This document shows positions 53,136-63,844 of a stretch of 64,000 nucleotides of DNA, piece after piece (position 1 is the first letter of the stretch; each line of letters starts with the position of its first letter). The DNA is from Luteimonas saliphila (GTDB lineage Bacteria; Pseudomonadota; Gammaproteobacteria; Xanthomonadales; Xanthomonadaceae). The notes beneath the pieces were generated by a model. It did no database searches. It had not been told where the DNA came from and saw only the letters and a program-made list of their open reading frames with translations. The DNA is taken from contig NZ_JAETWA010000031.1 of the NCBI RefSeq assembly GCF_016774335.1, forward strand, positions 96,464-160,463, given 5' to 3'. Both the position numbers and the translations under genes were made by a program.

Positions 53136-54686
53136 TCAATCGGGCGCACCAGTCTCCGGAACATCAACCTCAAGCTCTGCTTCTACAGAATCAACAATCT
53201 CTTCAACTGGCGACGAATCCGCATTAGCGGCAGCATCCGCCGCCCGTGCGAGGGGATAGTCTGGTGACTCACGAACACCAATTGGTCGCCGTTGATCATC
53301 GACCTTCCAGAACTCAACAATCTCTATTCCCCGGCGCCTTGGCTCCATGAATATGGAAAAATCGAGCGTATAAGCGACATACCTCCCCTGCCGTCCGGAC
53401 GCTGCTGAGGTGTTCTGCGAAATGACGTGAAGAAGCTTGAAGTCCATCAACTGTTGTAGTAGTTCGTGTTGGTCGGGATGCTGCCTGGCGTCTTCGATGC
53501 TGATAAGAAATGCGGTCTTCTTCTTATCCTTTAGGCAGAACGCTACTAAGTCCGCATACACCCTGCCTAGTTTTTCAGCATCGTAACCAGCCTCCTCCTG
53601 AATATTGGCAAGCTTACTTTTATAAGAATGTTGCGCAGCAGATTTGTATATGAAAGTTGGGGTTAGTCGATCCCGTTTTCCGGCTCTAACGGAGAGATCA
53701 ATCGCGTCGACGAAAATATTCAGGAAGTCTCTAGGGACACCGCCGGACGCTAACGTTAGCGCTCTAGGTGCGTCACTGTTAAACAAACCCGCGACGTCCA
53801 TGTTGACATGACCCGCATTGCCCATTTCCGATAACATTGAATGCAGGTATGAATTCGTTCCCTCGAAGTCCTCGAACGTCTTGTCCAAGCTAATCTCTTC
53901 GACGTCTTGGCCCAGCTCGACGCCGATAGTCTGGCCCTCATGAACTCTCAATTGCGTACGATGACGTATCGTACCAACCTTCAAATAGGCATCGGTTCCC
54001 CGCAAAAGCCGATGCAAATAGTCGATGACGTGCGGCTGGAGATCTTTTTTTATTAGATAGAAGTCGTCAAGAAGGATAAATACCGTAGGCCAAGTGCCTT
54101 TGATTGAGGTTCGAATTGCACTCTTATAGTTCTGCAGATGACGCTCAAGATGGTCCAGCTTCTTGCTTTTGAAAGTTGTAGTAGTTTCTCGACCGCGGCT
54201 CGCCTTCAAGCCGATCCGCGGAGCGCCCACGGCTGGCGCGAGGTCGAGACCACCCTCGGAGCCGCGCGAATCTTTCTGACTTACATCAGCGTCCTCCGGA
54301 TTATCCAAGAGGACACTCAGATCTTTTATGATCTTGCTTTGAGGCGTCTTCAAGAGACCAAAAAACTTTCCTTTAGCTCCCGGCAGGCGCTGAAAGACCT
54401 CAAGGAGTATCCGGATAAGTACGTCAGGGAAACCCAGCCTCTTGATCTCGTCGACACCTATGTAGATTGCGAGCGGATCCCTATTGTTTGCAGCCTGCCG
54501 AAGAAAGTGGACTTGTAAACATGACTTTCCGGAGCCGCGACGACCAAACAGCACTTGGTGTTGCGCGCTCGAAAAGCGCTGAAGATTGCCACCAAGATCA
54601 ACGTAGACAGGGTCCTGGTTCTCTCTGATTCGAAAGCTATCTCGAATGAGGTTCTTAAGCGTCTGAACTTCCTGCGAATCAAGCAT
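53136..54686 (-). CDS. P-loop ATPase, ORC/CDC6-like AAA family
   Basis: A 516-residue ATPase. Walker A is GRRGSGKS (residues 48-55), Walker B is VFILLDDFY (202-210), and a sensor-like VGTIRHRTQ follows near 238. The region 130-180 is a charged insert. The rest (ASGGVPRDFLNIFVDAID, then helical parts) resembles ORC/CDC6-type or STAND-like ATPases with a winged-helix end, and the C-terminus is acidic. AAGGAGG precedes ATG 54686. It is AT-richer than icmF. With the HEPN protein it forms a plausible sensor-effector pair; this is inferred. Confidence 0.7.
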   Translation of the reverse strand: MLDSQEVQTLKNLIRDSFRIRENQDPVYVDLGGNLQRFSSAQHQVLFGRRGSGKSCLQVHFLRQAANNRDPLAIYIGVDEIKRLGFPDVLIRILLEVFQRLPGAKGKFFGLLKTPQSKIIKDLSVLLDNPEDADVSQKDSRGSEGGLDLAPAVGAPRIGLKASRGRETTTTFKSKKLDHLERHLQNYKSAIRTSIKGTWPTVFILLDDFYLIKKDLQPHVIDYLHRLLRGTDAYLKVGTIRHRTQLRVHEGQTIGVELGQDVEEISLDKTFEDFEGTNSYLHSMLSEMGNAGHVNMDVAGLFNSDAPRALTLASGGVPRDFLNIFVDAIDLSVRAGKRDRLTPTFIYKSAAQHSYKSKLANIQEEAGYDAEKLGRVYADLVAFCLKDKKKTAFLISIEDARQHPDQHELLQQLMDFKLLHVISQNTSAASGRQGRYVAYTLDFSIFMEPRRRGIEIVEFWKVDDQRRPIGVRESPDYPLARAADAAANADSSPVEEIVDSVEAELEVDVPETGAPD

Positions 54687-54704
54687 GCCCCCTCCTTGAT
54701 CTGA

Positions 54705-57700
54705 TCACATATTCCTTCTGTATTCCCCACCCACGTCATACAACGCATGGCTGATCTGCCCCAGGCTATGCGTCTTCACCGCGTCCATCAGCGCCGCGAA
54801 TACATTCCCCCGCCGCCGCGCCGTGTCCTGAAGATACGCCAGTCCGTGGCCGTCGTGGGGCTCGGTGGCGGCGGCTGCGTCGTCTTCCACCACGTGGGCG
54901 TGCAGGGTTTCGCCTTCGGGCGCCAGCGGGTTGCGGCCCTGCTGCCAGTTTCTGACGTTACCGATCTGCTGGGCCTTTTCTTCCGGCGTCGAGCGGATCA
55001 GTTCGATCTCGGTGGCCACTTCGCCCGCGTGCTGCTTGGGCAGGAAGGTGTTCACGCCCACCAGCGGCAGGCTGCCGTCGTGCTTCTTGTGCTCGTAATA
55101 GAGCGACTCTTCCTGGATCTTGCCGCGCTGGTACATGGTGTCCATGGCGCCCAGCACGCCGCCGCGCTCGCTGATGGCTTCGAACTCCCTGTAGACGGCC
55201 TCTTCCACCAGGTCGGTGAGCTGGTCGACGATGAAGCTGCCCTGCCAGGGGTTTTCACAGAAGTTCAGCCCCAGCTCCTTGTTGATGATCATCTGGATGG
55301 CCACGGCGCGGCGCACGCTGTCTTCGGTGGGCGTGGTGATGGCCTCGTCGAAGGCGTTGGTGTGCAGGCTGTTGCAGTTGTCGAACAGGGCGTAGAGCGC
55401 CTGCAGCGTGGTGCGGATGTCGTTGAACTGGATCTCCTGCGCGTGCAGGCTGCGGCCGCTGGTCTGGATGTGGTACTTCATCATCTGGCTGCGGCTGCCG
55501 GCGCCGTAGCGCTCGCGCATGGCGCGTGCCCAGATGCGGCGGGCCACGCGGCCGATGACGGTGTACTCCGGGTCCATGCCGTTGGAGAAGAAGAAGCTCA
55601 GGTTGGGCGCGAAGTCGTCGATCTTCATGCCGCGCGCCAGGTAGTACTCGACGATGGTAAAACCATTACTCAGGGTGAAGGCGAGCTGGCTGATGGGGTT
55701 CGCCCCGGCCTCGGCGATGTGGTAGCCGGAGATGCTCACCGAGTAGAAGTTGCGCACCTTGTGATCGACGAAGTACTGCTGGATGTCGCCCATCATGCGC
55801 AGCGCGAACTCGGTGCTGAAGATGCAGGTGTTCTGGGCCTGGTCCTCTTTGAGGATGTCGGCCTGGACGGTGCCGCGCACGGTGGCCAGCGTCTCCGCCT
55901 TGATTCGGGCGTAGACCTCAGGTTCAACCAGCTGGTCGCCGGTCATGCCGAGGAAGGCGAGGCCCAGGCCGTCGTTGGTGGGCGGGAGGTCGCCGTGGTA
56001 GCCGGGGCGCGGCTTGCCGTCGAAGAAGGCGTCGATCTTGCGCTGGGCTTCGGTCCAGCGGGCGTCGTCGGCCTTGAGGTGTTTCTCGATCTGCTGGTCG
56101 ACGGCGGTGTTCATGAACAGCGCGAGGATGATCGGCGCCGGGCCGTTGATGGTCATCGACACGCTGGTGGTGGGCGCGCACAGGTCGAAGCCGGAGTAGA
56201 GCTTCTTCATGTCGTCGAGCGTGGGGATGTTGACGCCGGAGTTGCCGATCTTGCCGAAGATGTCGGGGCGTTCGGCCGGGTCTTCGCCGTAGAGGGTGAC
56301 GCTGTCGAAGGCGGTGGACAGGCGGGCGGCGGGCTGGCCGGCGCTGAGGTAATGGAAGCGGCGGTTGGTGCGCTCGGGCGTGCCCTCGCCGGCGAACATG
56401 CGGATGGGGTCTTCGCCGGTGCGGCGGTAGGGGTAGACGCCGCCGGTGTAGGGGTAGCTGCCGGGGAGGTTTTCCTTGGCCAGGAAGGTGAGCAGTTCGC
56501 CCCAGGATCTGTAGGTGGGGGCGGCGATCTTGGGGATTTTCTGGTGGCTGAGGGAGTCGCGGTAGTTTTCGACGCGGATCTTTTTGCCGCGGACTTCGTA
56601 TTCGGTGACGTCGTCGGTGATGGATTTGAGGCGGGCGGGCCAGTCGCGCAGGTTGCGGAGGTTTTCGGGGGTGAGGGCCTGGACGGCGTCGTTGTAGCGT
56701 TGGCGGAGGGTGATCAGGGTTCGGTCGACCACCGCGTCGCCTGCCTCCGTAGGAGCGGCTTCAGCCGCGACCGGGTCTCGCGTGGGGGGCGGACGCTCGG
56801 TGTCGCCGGATTGACGGGGGGGCGCGGCTGAAGCCGCTCCTACAGGGTGGGGGGTGAGGGATTCGGGGGGGTAGAGGGCGAGTTGGTGGGGAAGCTGGGG
56901 GTCTTCGAGTTCCTTCAGGGACTGCCAGAAGGACTGGGCGCGGTCGGCGGCTTCTGCCTGCTTTTCAATGGAAGCGTTGATCGCCCTGCCCTGTTCGGCG
57001 ATCTCGGCCAGGTAGCGCACGCGGGCGCCGGGGATGAGGACGGTGGCGCGGGGTTCCTTGAGGGTGGTGTCGAGCTGCGGCTGCCAGTCGCATCGCACTT
57101 CCCCCCCACCCGACCTTCCCGCAGGAGCGGCTTCAGCCGCGATGCCCTTGGCATGAAGGCCCGGTCCCGACGCATCTGCAACCACGGACGCGTCGTTGGC
57201 GGCGGCGGGGGTGGTGCCGGAGGCGGGTTTCGGGGTGTGTGGGGTGGTGGGGGCGTGCGTGGGGGGAGCGGTCGCGGCTGAAGCCGCTCCTACAGGGGGG
57301 GCGGCGGCTGCGGGATGGAGTTTGGCGCGCAGCAGGCGGCACAGGTTGACGAACATCCAGCTGATGCCGGGGTCGTTGAACTGGCTGGCGATGGTGGGGT
57401 ACGCGGGCACATCTTCGTCGGGCGTCTGGAAGGCGGTGCGGTTGCGCTTCCACTGCTTGCGCACGTCGCGCAGGGCGTCTTCGGCGCCGCGCTTGTCGTA
57501 CTTGTTGAGCACGATCAGCTCGGCGAAATCGATCATGTCGATCTTCTCGAGCTGGCTGGCGGCGCCGTAGTCGCTGGTCATCACGTAGACGGGGAAGTCG
57601 ACGAGGTCGACGATCTCCGAATCGCTCTGGCCGATGCCGGCGGTCTCGACGATCACAAGGTCGAAACCCAGGCCCTTGAGGAAGCCGATGCAGTCCTTGA

Positions 57701-58643
57701 GCACCGCGTTGGTCGCCACGTTCTGCCGGCGGGTGGCCATCGAGCGCATGTAGACGCGGTGGCTGCGCAGGGAGTTCATGCGGATGCGGTCGCCCAGCAG
57801 TGCGCCGCCGCTGCGGCGGCGGGTGGGATCGACGCTGATCACCGCGATGCGCATCTTCGGGAAGCTGGCGAGGAAGCGGTTGAGCAGTTCGTCGGTGACG
57901 GAACTCTTGCCGGCGCCGCCGGTGCCGGTGATGCCGATGACCGGCGCCGCGTGCCGGTGGGATTGGGAATTGGGGATTGGGGATTCGGAAGAGCGGGGCT
58001 TCGCCCAGCCCTTGCGCTGCAGGGCCAGTTCGGCCTCGGAGAAAGCGCCATCCTCGATGGCGCTGAGCATGCGGCCGATGGCGATCTCGTCGTCGAGGGA
58101 CGGAAAACCGGGGTCAGAGTCGACTTTCCCCGTGCCCTTTGGCGGCTGGGGATTCCAGGCGGAAAGTCGACTCTGACCCCGGTTTTCGCGGTTTTGCTCC
58201 GCGCGCCTGACGACGTCCTCGATCATCTCGACGAGGCCCATCTTCATGCCGTCGTTGGGGTGGTAGATGCGTTCGACGCCGTAGGCTTCGAGTTCGCGGA
58301 TCTCCTCGGGGGTGATGGTGCCGCCGCCGCCGCCGAAGACGCGGATGTGGCCGGCGCCGCGTTCGCGCAGCATGTCGACCATGTACTTGAAGTATTCGAC
58401 GTGGCCGCCCTGGTAGCTGGACAGGGCGATGGCGTCGGCGTCTTCCTGCAGGGCGGCGCGCACCACGTCCTCGACGCTGCGGTTGTGGCCCAGGTGCACC
58501 ACCTCGGCGCCCTGGGCCTGGATCAGGCGGCGCATGATGTTGATGGCGGCGTCGTGGCCGTCGAACAGGCTGGCGGCGGTGACGAAGCGCAGCGGGGTGG
58601 TGTCGGGCCTGGCGTCGGGGAGGCGGTCGGCGGGCGTGGCCAT
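54705..58643 (-). CDS. icmF: Fused isobutyryl-CoA-type mutase IcmF (B12 domain, GTPase chaperone, mutase)
   Basis: A 1312-residue adenosylcobalamin enzyme. Order: B12-binding domain (residues 20-140, [18 protein letters not shown]), MeaB-like G-protein chaperone (230-445, [14 protein letters not shown] with Walker A; LNKYDKRG) and mutase catalytic domain (about 650-1312, [11 protein letters not shown]). It rearranges short branched acyl-CoAs such as isobutyryl- or pivalyl-CoA. IcmF proteins are usually near 1100 residues; the surplus lies in inserts at about 153-180, 218-228, 450-508 and 600-632, each coinciding with REP-type DNA. ATG 58643 is used. Leucine dehydrogenase and isovaleryl-CoA dehydrogenase lie nearby. 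Confidence 0.93.
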   Translation of the reverse strand: MATPADRLPDARPDTTPLRFVTAASLFDGHDAAINIMRRLIQAQGAEVVHLGHNRSVEDVVRAALQEDADAIALSSYQGGHVEYFKYMVDMLRERGAGHIRVFGGGGGTITPEEIRELEAYGVERIYHPNDGMKMGLVEMIEDVVRRAEQNRENRGQSRLSAWNPQPPKGTGKVDSDPGFPSLDDEIAIGRMLSAIEDGAFSEAELALQRKGWAKPRSSESPIPNSQSHRHAAPVIGITGTGGAGKSSVTDELLNRFLASFPKMRIAVISVDPTRRRSGGALLGDRIRMNSLRSHRVYMRSMATRRQNVATNAVLKDCIGFLKGLGFDLVIVETAGIGQSDSEIVDLVDFPVYVMTSDYGAASQLEKIDMIDFAELIVLNKYDKRGAEDALRDVRKQWKRNRTAFQTPDEDVPAYPTIASQFNDPGISWMFVNLCRLLRAKLHPAAAAPPVGAASAATAPPTHAPTTPHTPKPASGTTPAAANDASVVADASGPGLHAKGIAAEAAPAGRSGGGEVRCDWQPQLDTTLKEPRATVLIPGARVRYLAEIAEQGRAINASIEKQAEAADRAQSFWQSLKELEDPQLPHQLALYPPESLTPHPVGAASAAPPRQSGDTERPPPTRDPVAAEAAPTEAGDAVVDRTLITLRQRYNDAVQALTPENLRNLRDWPARLKSITDDVTEYEVRGKKIRVENYRDSLSHQKIPKIAAPTYRSWGELLTFLAKENLPGSYPYTGGVYPYRRTGEDPIRMFAGEGTPERTNRRFHYLSAGQPAARLSTAFDSVTLYGEDPAERPDIFGKIGNSGVNIPTLDDMKKLYSGFDLCAPTTSVSMTINGPAPIILALFMNTAVDQQIEKHLKADDARWTEAQRKIDAFFDGKPRPGYHGDLPPTNDGLGLAFLGMTGDQLVEPEVYARIKAETLATVRGTVQADILKEDQAQNTCIFSTEFALRMMGDIQQYFVDHKVRNFYSVSISGYHIAEAGANPISQLAFTLSNGFTIVEYYLARGMKIDDFAPNLSFFFSNGMDPEYTVIGRVARRIWARAMRERYGAGSRSQMMKYHIQTSGRSLHAQEIQFNDIRTTLQALYALFDNCNSLHTNAFDEAITTPTEDSVRRAVAIQMIINKELGLNFCENPWQGSFIVDQLTDLVEEAVYREFEAISERGGVLGAMDTMYQRGKIQEESLYYEHKKHDGSLPLVGVNTFLPKQHAGEVATEIELIRSTPEEKAQQIGNVRNWQQGRNPLAPEGETLHAHVVEDDAAAATEPHDGHGLAYLQDTARRRGNVFAALMDAVKTHSLGQISHALYDVGGEYRRNM
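56749..56843. repeat. REPIN, GTAGGAGCGGCTTCAGCC class, in icmF
   Basis: GTAGGAGCGGCTTCAGCCGC at 56749-56768 is inverted at 56823-56843. The pair is inside icmF and keeps the frame, encoding [13 protein letters not shown]...[10 protein letters not shown]. It forms a linker before the mutase domain. Confidence 0.88.
57121..57293. repeat. REPIN-like pair, GTAGGAGCGG class, in icmF
   Basis: GCAGGAGCGGCTTCAGCCGC at 57121-57140 and its inverted partner GCGGCTGAAGCCGCTCCTAC at 57274-57293 enclose a Thr/Pro/Ala-rich linker after the GTPase domain ([19 protein letters not shown]...AAEAAPAG). The frame is kept. Confidence 0.85.
57961..57988. repeat. Simple repeat GATTGGGAATTGGGGATT in icmF
   Basis: A short run of GATTGGG/GATTGGGG units inside icmF just before the GTPase domain, encoding [10 protein letters not shown]. 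This kind of repeat is common in intergenic DNA of Xanthomonadaceae; here it is in frame. Confidence 0.65.
58104..58186. repeat. REPIN, GGGGTCAGAGTCGAC class, in icmF
   Basis: AAAACCGGGGTCAGAGTCGA at 58104-58123, continuing to 58129, is inverted at 58161-58186. It adds about 28 codons ([20 protein letters not shown] then VDSDPGFP) between the B12 domain and the GTPase without a frameshift. The same class flanks the RAYT at 11655-12497. Confidence 0.92.
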
Positions 58644-58705
58644 GGCGCGGTTCCGGCTTGATTTCAGTTGGAACCGATTGTAGCGCGGTGCGGTTTGCGC
58701 CCTTC

Positions 58706-58798
58706 GTAGCCCGGATAAGGCCGCAGGCCGCATCCGGGGTGGGGGTTCGGTCGCGACGCAACGGCGAATCCCGGGTGCGCTTCGCTTACCCGGGCTAC
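58706..58798. repeat. REPIN, GTAGCCCGG class
   Basis: A forward REP at 58706-58738 with the GGCCGCAGGCCGCATCC variant, and an inverted REP at 58770-58798. The pair lies upstream of icmF's start. Confidence 0.9.
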
Positions 58799-58800
58799 GG

Positions 58801-58868
58801 GTCGCGCCTTCGGCGCGCCCTCATCCGCCCCTTCGGGGCACCTTCTCCCGCAAGCGGGAGAAGGGAGG
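58801..58868. repeat. Hairpin-rich repeat shared with 62241-62320
   Basis: GCGCCTTCGGCGCGCC, CCGCCCCTTCGGGGCACC and CTCCCGCAAGCGGGAG occur one after another. The same blocks return in inverse order and orientation at 62241-62320, so this is a mobile-looking repeat family separate from the REPs. Confidence 0.75.
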
Positions 58869-58908
58869 AGCGGGTCGCTCCCGCTCTGTTTGCGCGCCTG
58901 CTCCTTCC

Positions 58909-59010
58909 CGTTCCCTTTCCCGTTCCCCCTCCCTTTCCCGTTCCCCCTCCCTTTCCCGTTCCCCCTCCCTTTCCCGTTCCCCCTCCCTTTCCCGTTCCCC
59001 CTCCCGCTCC
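58909..59010 (+). repeat. 18-bp tandem repeat (VNTR), about 5.7 units
   Basis: CGTTCCCCCTCCCTTTCC is repeated in perfect register from 58921; the last unit is diverged, and a partial unit precedes at 58909. The copies are almost identical, suggesting recent slippage. It precedes the cardiolipin synthase-like gene and is not in a supported coding region. Confidence 0.88.
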
Positions 59011-59117
59011 CTTTCCCTCTCGCGCTCCCTTTCCTCTCCGCGCCTCCGCTCCCTCTCCCGCTTGCGGGAGAGGGTTGGGGTGAGGGCCGGCGGTGGCGTG
59101 GATCTTTCGCGCGGGGC

Positions 59118-59146
59118 CCCGGGTGCGCTTTGCTTACCCGGGCTAC
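59118..59146 (-). repeat. REP element, GTAGCCCGG class (inverted)
   Basis: CCCGGGTGCGCTTTGCTTAC followed by CCGGGCTAC, 38 bp before the start of the phospholipase D-type gene. Confidence 0.85.
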
Positions 59147-59183
59147 GCCCCCACCCGCCGAACGAAATGCCAAACTGCCCGGC

Positions 59184-60812
59184 ATGACTCGCAACCCATC
59201 CTCGAAACGTTCGCCCCGCGCGCGGCGCCCGAAGCGTCCGCCGCTCACCGTGAAGCAGCGCATCAAGCGCATCCTGGCCTGGGGCCTGTTCTCGCTGGCG
59301 GCGCTGGTGCTCAGCGGCGTGCTGCTGGCCGACCACCTGATGCCGCCGGCCACCGGCAGCAAGGGCCATGCGCTGGCGATCGTGCCGGGGCAGACCGCGC
59401 TCGATCGCGAACTCGAACCGCTGCTGGCGCGCAACCCGGGCAAGACCGGCGCGATCATGGTCCCCGACGGGCTGGATGCGTTCGCGGCGCGGGCGCTGTC
59501 GGCGCGCCAGGCCGGACGCAGCCTCGACCTGCAGTACTACATCTGGCACGATGACCTCACCGGCCACCTGCTGATGTACGAGGCGTGGAAGGCGGCCGAG
59601 CGCGGCGTGCGCGTGCGCCTGCTGCTCGACGACATCAACACCTCCGGGCACGACGCGGCGCTACTGGCGCTGGACGCGCACGAGAACATCGAGATCCGGG
59701 TGTACAACCCGTTCCGCAACCGCGACGGTGTGGCGCGCGTGCTGGAGATGGTGCAACGCATGTTCAGCGTCACCTACCGCATGCACAACAAGGCCTGGAT
59801 CGCCGACGGGCGGGTGGCGGTGGTGGGCGGTCGCAACGTGGGGCTGGAGTATTTCGCCGCGCACGACGAAACCAATTTCCGCGACCTCGACGTGCTGCTG
59901 TTCGGCCCGGCGGTGGAACAGGCCAGCGCGATCTTCGACACGTTCTGGAACAGCGAGGCGGTGGTGCCGATCGCGCAGCTCAACCGCAAGCCGCGGCGCA
60001 CGCTCGAGGCGGTGCTCGGGTCGATCAAGGAGGAGGCCCGCAGCGCGACCGCGCGTCGCTATCTCGACCAGGTAGACCTGTCGCCGAGCGTGCGCGCCTA
60101 CTTCGCCCAGGAACTCACGCCGCACTGGTCCGACCGCATCCGGGTGCTCTCGGATCCGCCGCTGAAGTGGAAGAGCCAGGCGCGCACCGAGGGCCTGGTG
60201 GTGGAACTGGTCGAGAAGCTGCGCCGCACGCAACACAAGGCGCTGCTGGTGTCGCCCTACTTCGTGCCGGGCGACGAGGGCGTGGCCGCGCTCGCGACGC
60301 TGGTGCGCCAGCGTGGCGCGCACGTGGGCGTGATCACCAACTCGCTGGCCGCCAACGACGTGCTCGCGGTGCACGGCGGCTACGCCAACTACCGCGAGGC
60401 GCTGCTCGAGACCGGGGTGAAGCTGTACGAGATGCGCCCGCAGGCGACGCAGTCCGACGCCAGCCTGTTCGGCAGCAGCGGCGCCAGCCTGCACACCAAG
60501 GCGATCGTGGTGGACGATCGCTATGGCTTCATCGGCTCGTTCAACATCGATCCGCGCTCGATCGAGCTCAACACCGAGATGGGCGTGCTGTTTGACGATC
60601 CGGGGCTGGCGGTGGCGCTGCGCGACGAATACCTGCGCCTGTCGGGGCCCGACCACAGCTACTGGGTGTACCTGGACGGCGAGGACCGCCTGCGCTGGCT
60701 GGATCGCGCGGTGGAGCCGCCGGTGGTGCTGGAGCACGAGCCGGAAACGTCGATGTGGGAACGCGGGCTGGCGCGGGTGGTCGGCTGGCTGCCGCTGGAG
60801 TCGCAGTTGTAG
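59184..60812 (+). CDS. Phospholipase D-type cardiolipin synthase-like protein
   Basis: A 542-residue membrane-anchored protein. After a basic N-terminus comes one membrane helix (ILAWGLFSLAALVLSGVLLA). Two HKD motifs are intact: HNKAWIADGRVAVVGGRN and HTKAIVVDDRYGFIGSFNID. The first domain opens with SLDLQYYIWHDDLTGHLLMY as in cardiolipin synthase C-like enzymes, which transfer phosphatidyl groups. No ribosome binding site is obvious at ATG 59184. It is followed directly by a REPIN. Confidence 0.9.
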   Translation: MTRNPSSKRSPRARRPKRPPLTVKQRIKRILAWGLFSLAALVLSGVLLADHLMPPATGSKGHALAIVPGQTALDRELEPLLARNPGKTGAIMVPDGLDAFAARALSARQAGRSLDLQYYIWHDDLTGHLLMYEAWKAAERGVRVRLLLDDINTSGHDAALLALDAHENIEIRVYNPFRNRDGVARVLEMVQRMFSVTYRMHNKAWIADGRVAVVGGRNVGLEYFAAHDETNFRDLDVLLFGPAVEQASAIFDTFWNSEAVVPIAQLNRKPRRTLEAVLGSIKEEARSATARRYLDQVDLSPSVRAYFAQELTPHWSDRIRVLSDPPLKWKSQARTEGLVVELVEKLRRTQHKALLVSPYFVPGDEGVAALATLVRQRGAHVGVITNSLAANDVLAVHGGYANYREALLETGVKLYEMRPQATQSDASLFGSSGASLHTKAIVVDDRYGFIGSFNIDPRSIELNTEMGVLFDDPGLAVALRDEYLRLSGPDHSYWVYLDGEDRLRWLDRAVEPPVVLEHEPETSMWERGLARVVGWLPLESQL

Positions 60813-60822
60813 CGAAACCGGC

Positions 60823-60906
60823 GAAACCGGGGTCGGAGTCGACTTTCCCACGATTGTCGCGCCGGCCGAGGCGAGCCCGGGGAAAGTCGACTCTGACCCC
60901 GGTTTC
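60823..60906. repeat. REPIN, GGGGTCAGAGTCGAC class
   Basis: GAAACCGGGGTCGGAGTCGA at 60823-60842 (continuing to 60849) is inverted at 60881-60906, starting 11 bp after the stop of the phospholipase D-type gene. It may also work as that gene's terminator hairpin. Confidence 0.92.
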
Positions 60907-61078
60907 GGCCCCGGCTGCGGGCGTCACGGGCAATTCGCGGACGAGGGGCGTAGAATGCCGCGCCTGTCACGCCACCCGTGCCCGCTTCCGGGCCACATTC
61001 CAGCCGAATCAATCACTTGCCACCTGATCAGAGGCCCCGCACGCAGCACGCGCGGTGCCCCTCGACGGAGTTTTATCC

Positions 61079-62179
<1,101 letters not shown>

Positions 62180-62194
62180 GTTCCGCGCAACGCC

Positions 62195-62546
62195 GTAGCC
62201 CGGGTAAGCGAAGCGCACCCGGGGAATTCGCCCAACGTACCGCCACCCCGCTCTCCCTTCTCCCGTTCCACGGGAGAAGGTGCCCCGAAGGGGCGGATGA
62301 GGGCGCGCCGAAGGCGCGATGCGAGCGCCCGCCAATTCCGTACCGGGAAGGCCACCTTTCGTCGCGGCCGACCCCACATCCCGGATGCGGCCTGCGGCCT
62401 TATCCGGGCTACGTGGGGGAAGGTGCCGAAGGCGCACCAAGCGCAATCCGTAGCCCGGGTAAGCGAAGCGCACCCGGGGTGAATCTCCCTATCGCGGTGG
62501 AACCGTCCCCTACCCCGGATGCGGCCTTTGGCCTTATCCGGGCTAC
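62195..62546. repeat. REP array, GTAGCCCGG class, four copies
   Basis: REPs at 62195-62223 and 62450-62478 (forward) and 62380-62412 and 62514-62546 (inverted, GGCCGCAGGCC-type variant) make two REPIN-like pairs. Between them, 62241-62320 repeats the blocks of 58801-58868 in opposite orientation. The array fills the gap between leucine dehydrogenase and isovaleryl-CoA dehydrogenase. Confidence 0.92.
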
Positions 62547-62623
62547 GCAAGGTGCCGAAGGCGGATGGGCGCGCCGAAGCGGTCGCGTTGTAGCATGTGA
62601 AACCAATCCAGACGGAGCGCGGC

Positions 62624-63781
62624 ATGCGGACTTTCCCCCTCGGCGAGGACATCGACAGCCTGCGCGAGGCGGTGCGCCGCTTCGCCGAGTCCGAAATCGC
62701 GCCGCGCGCGGCCGCGATCGACGAGGACAACGCCTTCCCGCAGGAGCTGTGGGCCAAGCTCGGCGAGCTGGGGCTGCTGGGCATGACCGTGCCGGGCGAG
62801 TTCGGCGGCAGCGAGATGGGCTACCTCGCCCACCTGGTGGCGATGGAGGAGATCTCGCGCGCGTCCGGTTCGGTGGGCCTGAGCTACGGCGCGCATTCCA
62901 ACCTGTGCGTGTCCAATCTCTACGCCAACGGCAACCAGGCCCAGCGCGAGAAGTACCTGCCCAGGCTGTGCAGCGGCGAACGGAAAGGCGCGCTGGCGAT
63001 GAGCGAGCCGGGCGCGGGCTCGGACGTGGTGGGTTCGATGTCCTGCCGCGCCGAGCTCAAGGGCGACACCTGGATCGCCAACGGCAACAAGATGTGGATC
63101 ACCAACGGCCCCGAGGCCGACATACTGGTGGTGTACATGCGCACCGCCAGCCGCGAGCTGGGATCGAAGTGCATGACCGCCTTCATCGTCGAGCGCGGCT
63201 TCAAGGGCTTCTCCACCGCGCAGAAGCTCGACAAGCTCGGCATGCGTGGTTCCAACACCTGCGAGCTGGTGTTCAAGGATTGCGAGATCCCGGCGGAGAA
63301 CGTGCTCGGCGAGGTCAACAACGGCGTCAAGGTGCTGATGAGCGGACTCAATACCGAACGCCTGGTGCTGAGCGGCGGGCCGCTGGGCCTGATGCAGGCC
63401 GCGCTCGACATCGCCCTGCCCTACGTGCGCGACCGCCGCCAGTTCGGCCAGCCGATCGGCAGCTTCGGGATCATGCAGGCGAAGATCGCCGACATGTACA
63501 CCGCACTGCAGTCGAGCCGCGCCTTCGCCTACCAGGTGGCGCGCGACTACGACGCCGGGCACCGCTCGCGCATCGATGCCGCGAGCTGCCTGCTGCATGC
63601 GTCCGAGGCCGCGGTGCAGGTGGCGCTGGAGGCGATCCAGGCGCTGGGCGGCAACGGCTACATCAACGAGTACGCGACCGGGCGCATCCTGCGCGATGCG
63701 AAGCTGTACGCGATCGGCGCCGGCACCAACGAGATCCGGCGGATGCTGATCGGGCGGGAGCTGTTCGCCGGGAATCACTGA
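62624..63781 (+). CDS. ivd: Isovaleryl-CoA dehydrogenase
   Basis: A 385-residue FAD-dependent acyl-CoA dehydrogenase. [18 protein letters not shown] and [11 protein letters not shown] form the FAD/substrate loops; [15 protein letters not shown] has Glu at the position of the catalytic base of isovaleryl-CoA dehydrogenases; [20 protein letters not shown] and the C-terminal [18 protein letters not shown] are also typical. It oxidises isovaleryl-CoA to 3-methylcrotonyl-CoA in leucine breakdown. ATG 62624 with GGAG at 7 nt is preferred over GTG 62597. Confidence 0.95.
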   Translation: MRTFPLGEDIDSLREAVRRFAESEIAPRAAAIDEDNAFPQELWAKLGELGLLGMTVPGEFGGSEMGYLAHLVAMEEISRASGSVGLSYGAHSNLCVSNLYANGNQAQREKYLPRLCSGERKGALAMSEPGAGSDVVGSMSCRAELKGDTWIANGNKMWITNGPEADILVVYMRTASRELGSKCMTAFIVERGFKGFSTAQKLDKLGMRGSNTCELVFKDCEIPAENVLGEVNNGVKVLMSGLNTERLVLSGGPLGLMQAALDIALPYVRDRRQFGQPIGSFGIMQAKIADMYTALQSSRAFAYQVARDYDAGHRSRIDAASCLLHASEAAVQVALEAIQALGGNGYINEYATGRILRDAKLYAIGAGTNEIRRMLIGRELFAGNH

Positions 63782-63844
63782 TCGGCCGCAGCGCGTCGCC
63801 TCGGGTTGCGGCAACCGCATCGTCGGCTTGCCGCGCGCCGCGTT

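Noticed and set aside
54747..56831. A 694-codon open frame on the plus strand opposite icmF
   Set aside because: It is antisense to a clearly conserved gene; its Val/Gly/Ala-rich translation mirrors third-position GC bias and shows no motifs.
58909..59010. The 18-bp repeat as coding for a Pro-rich or Glu-Arg protein
   Set aside because: Open frames arise on both strands simply because the unit length is a multiple of three; no start or RBS supports translation.
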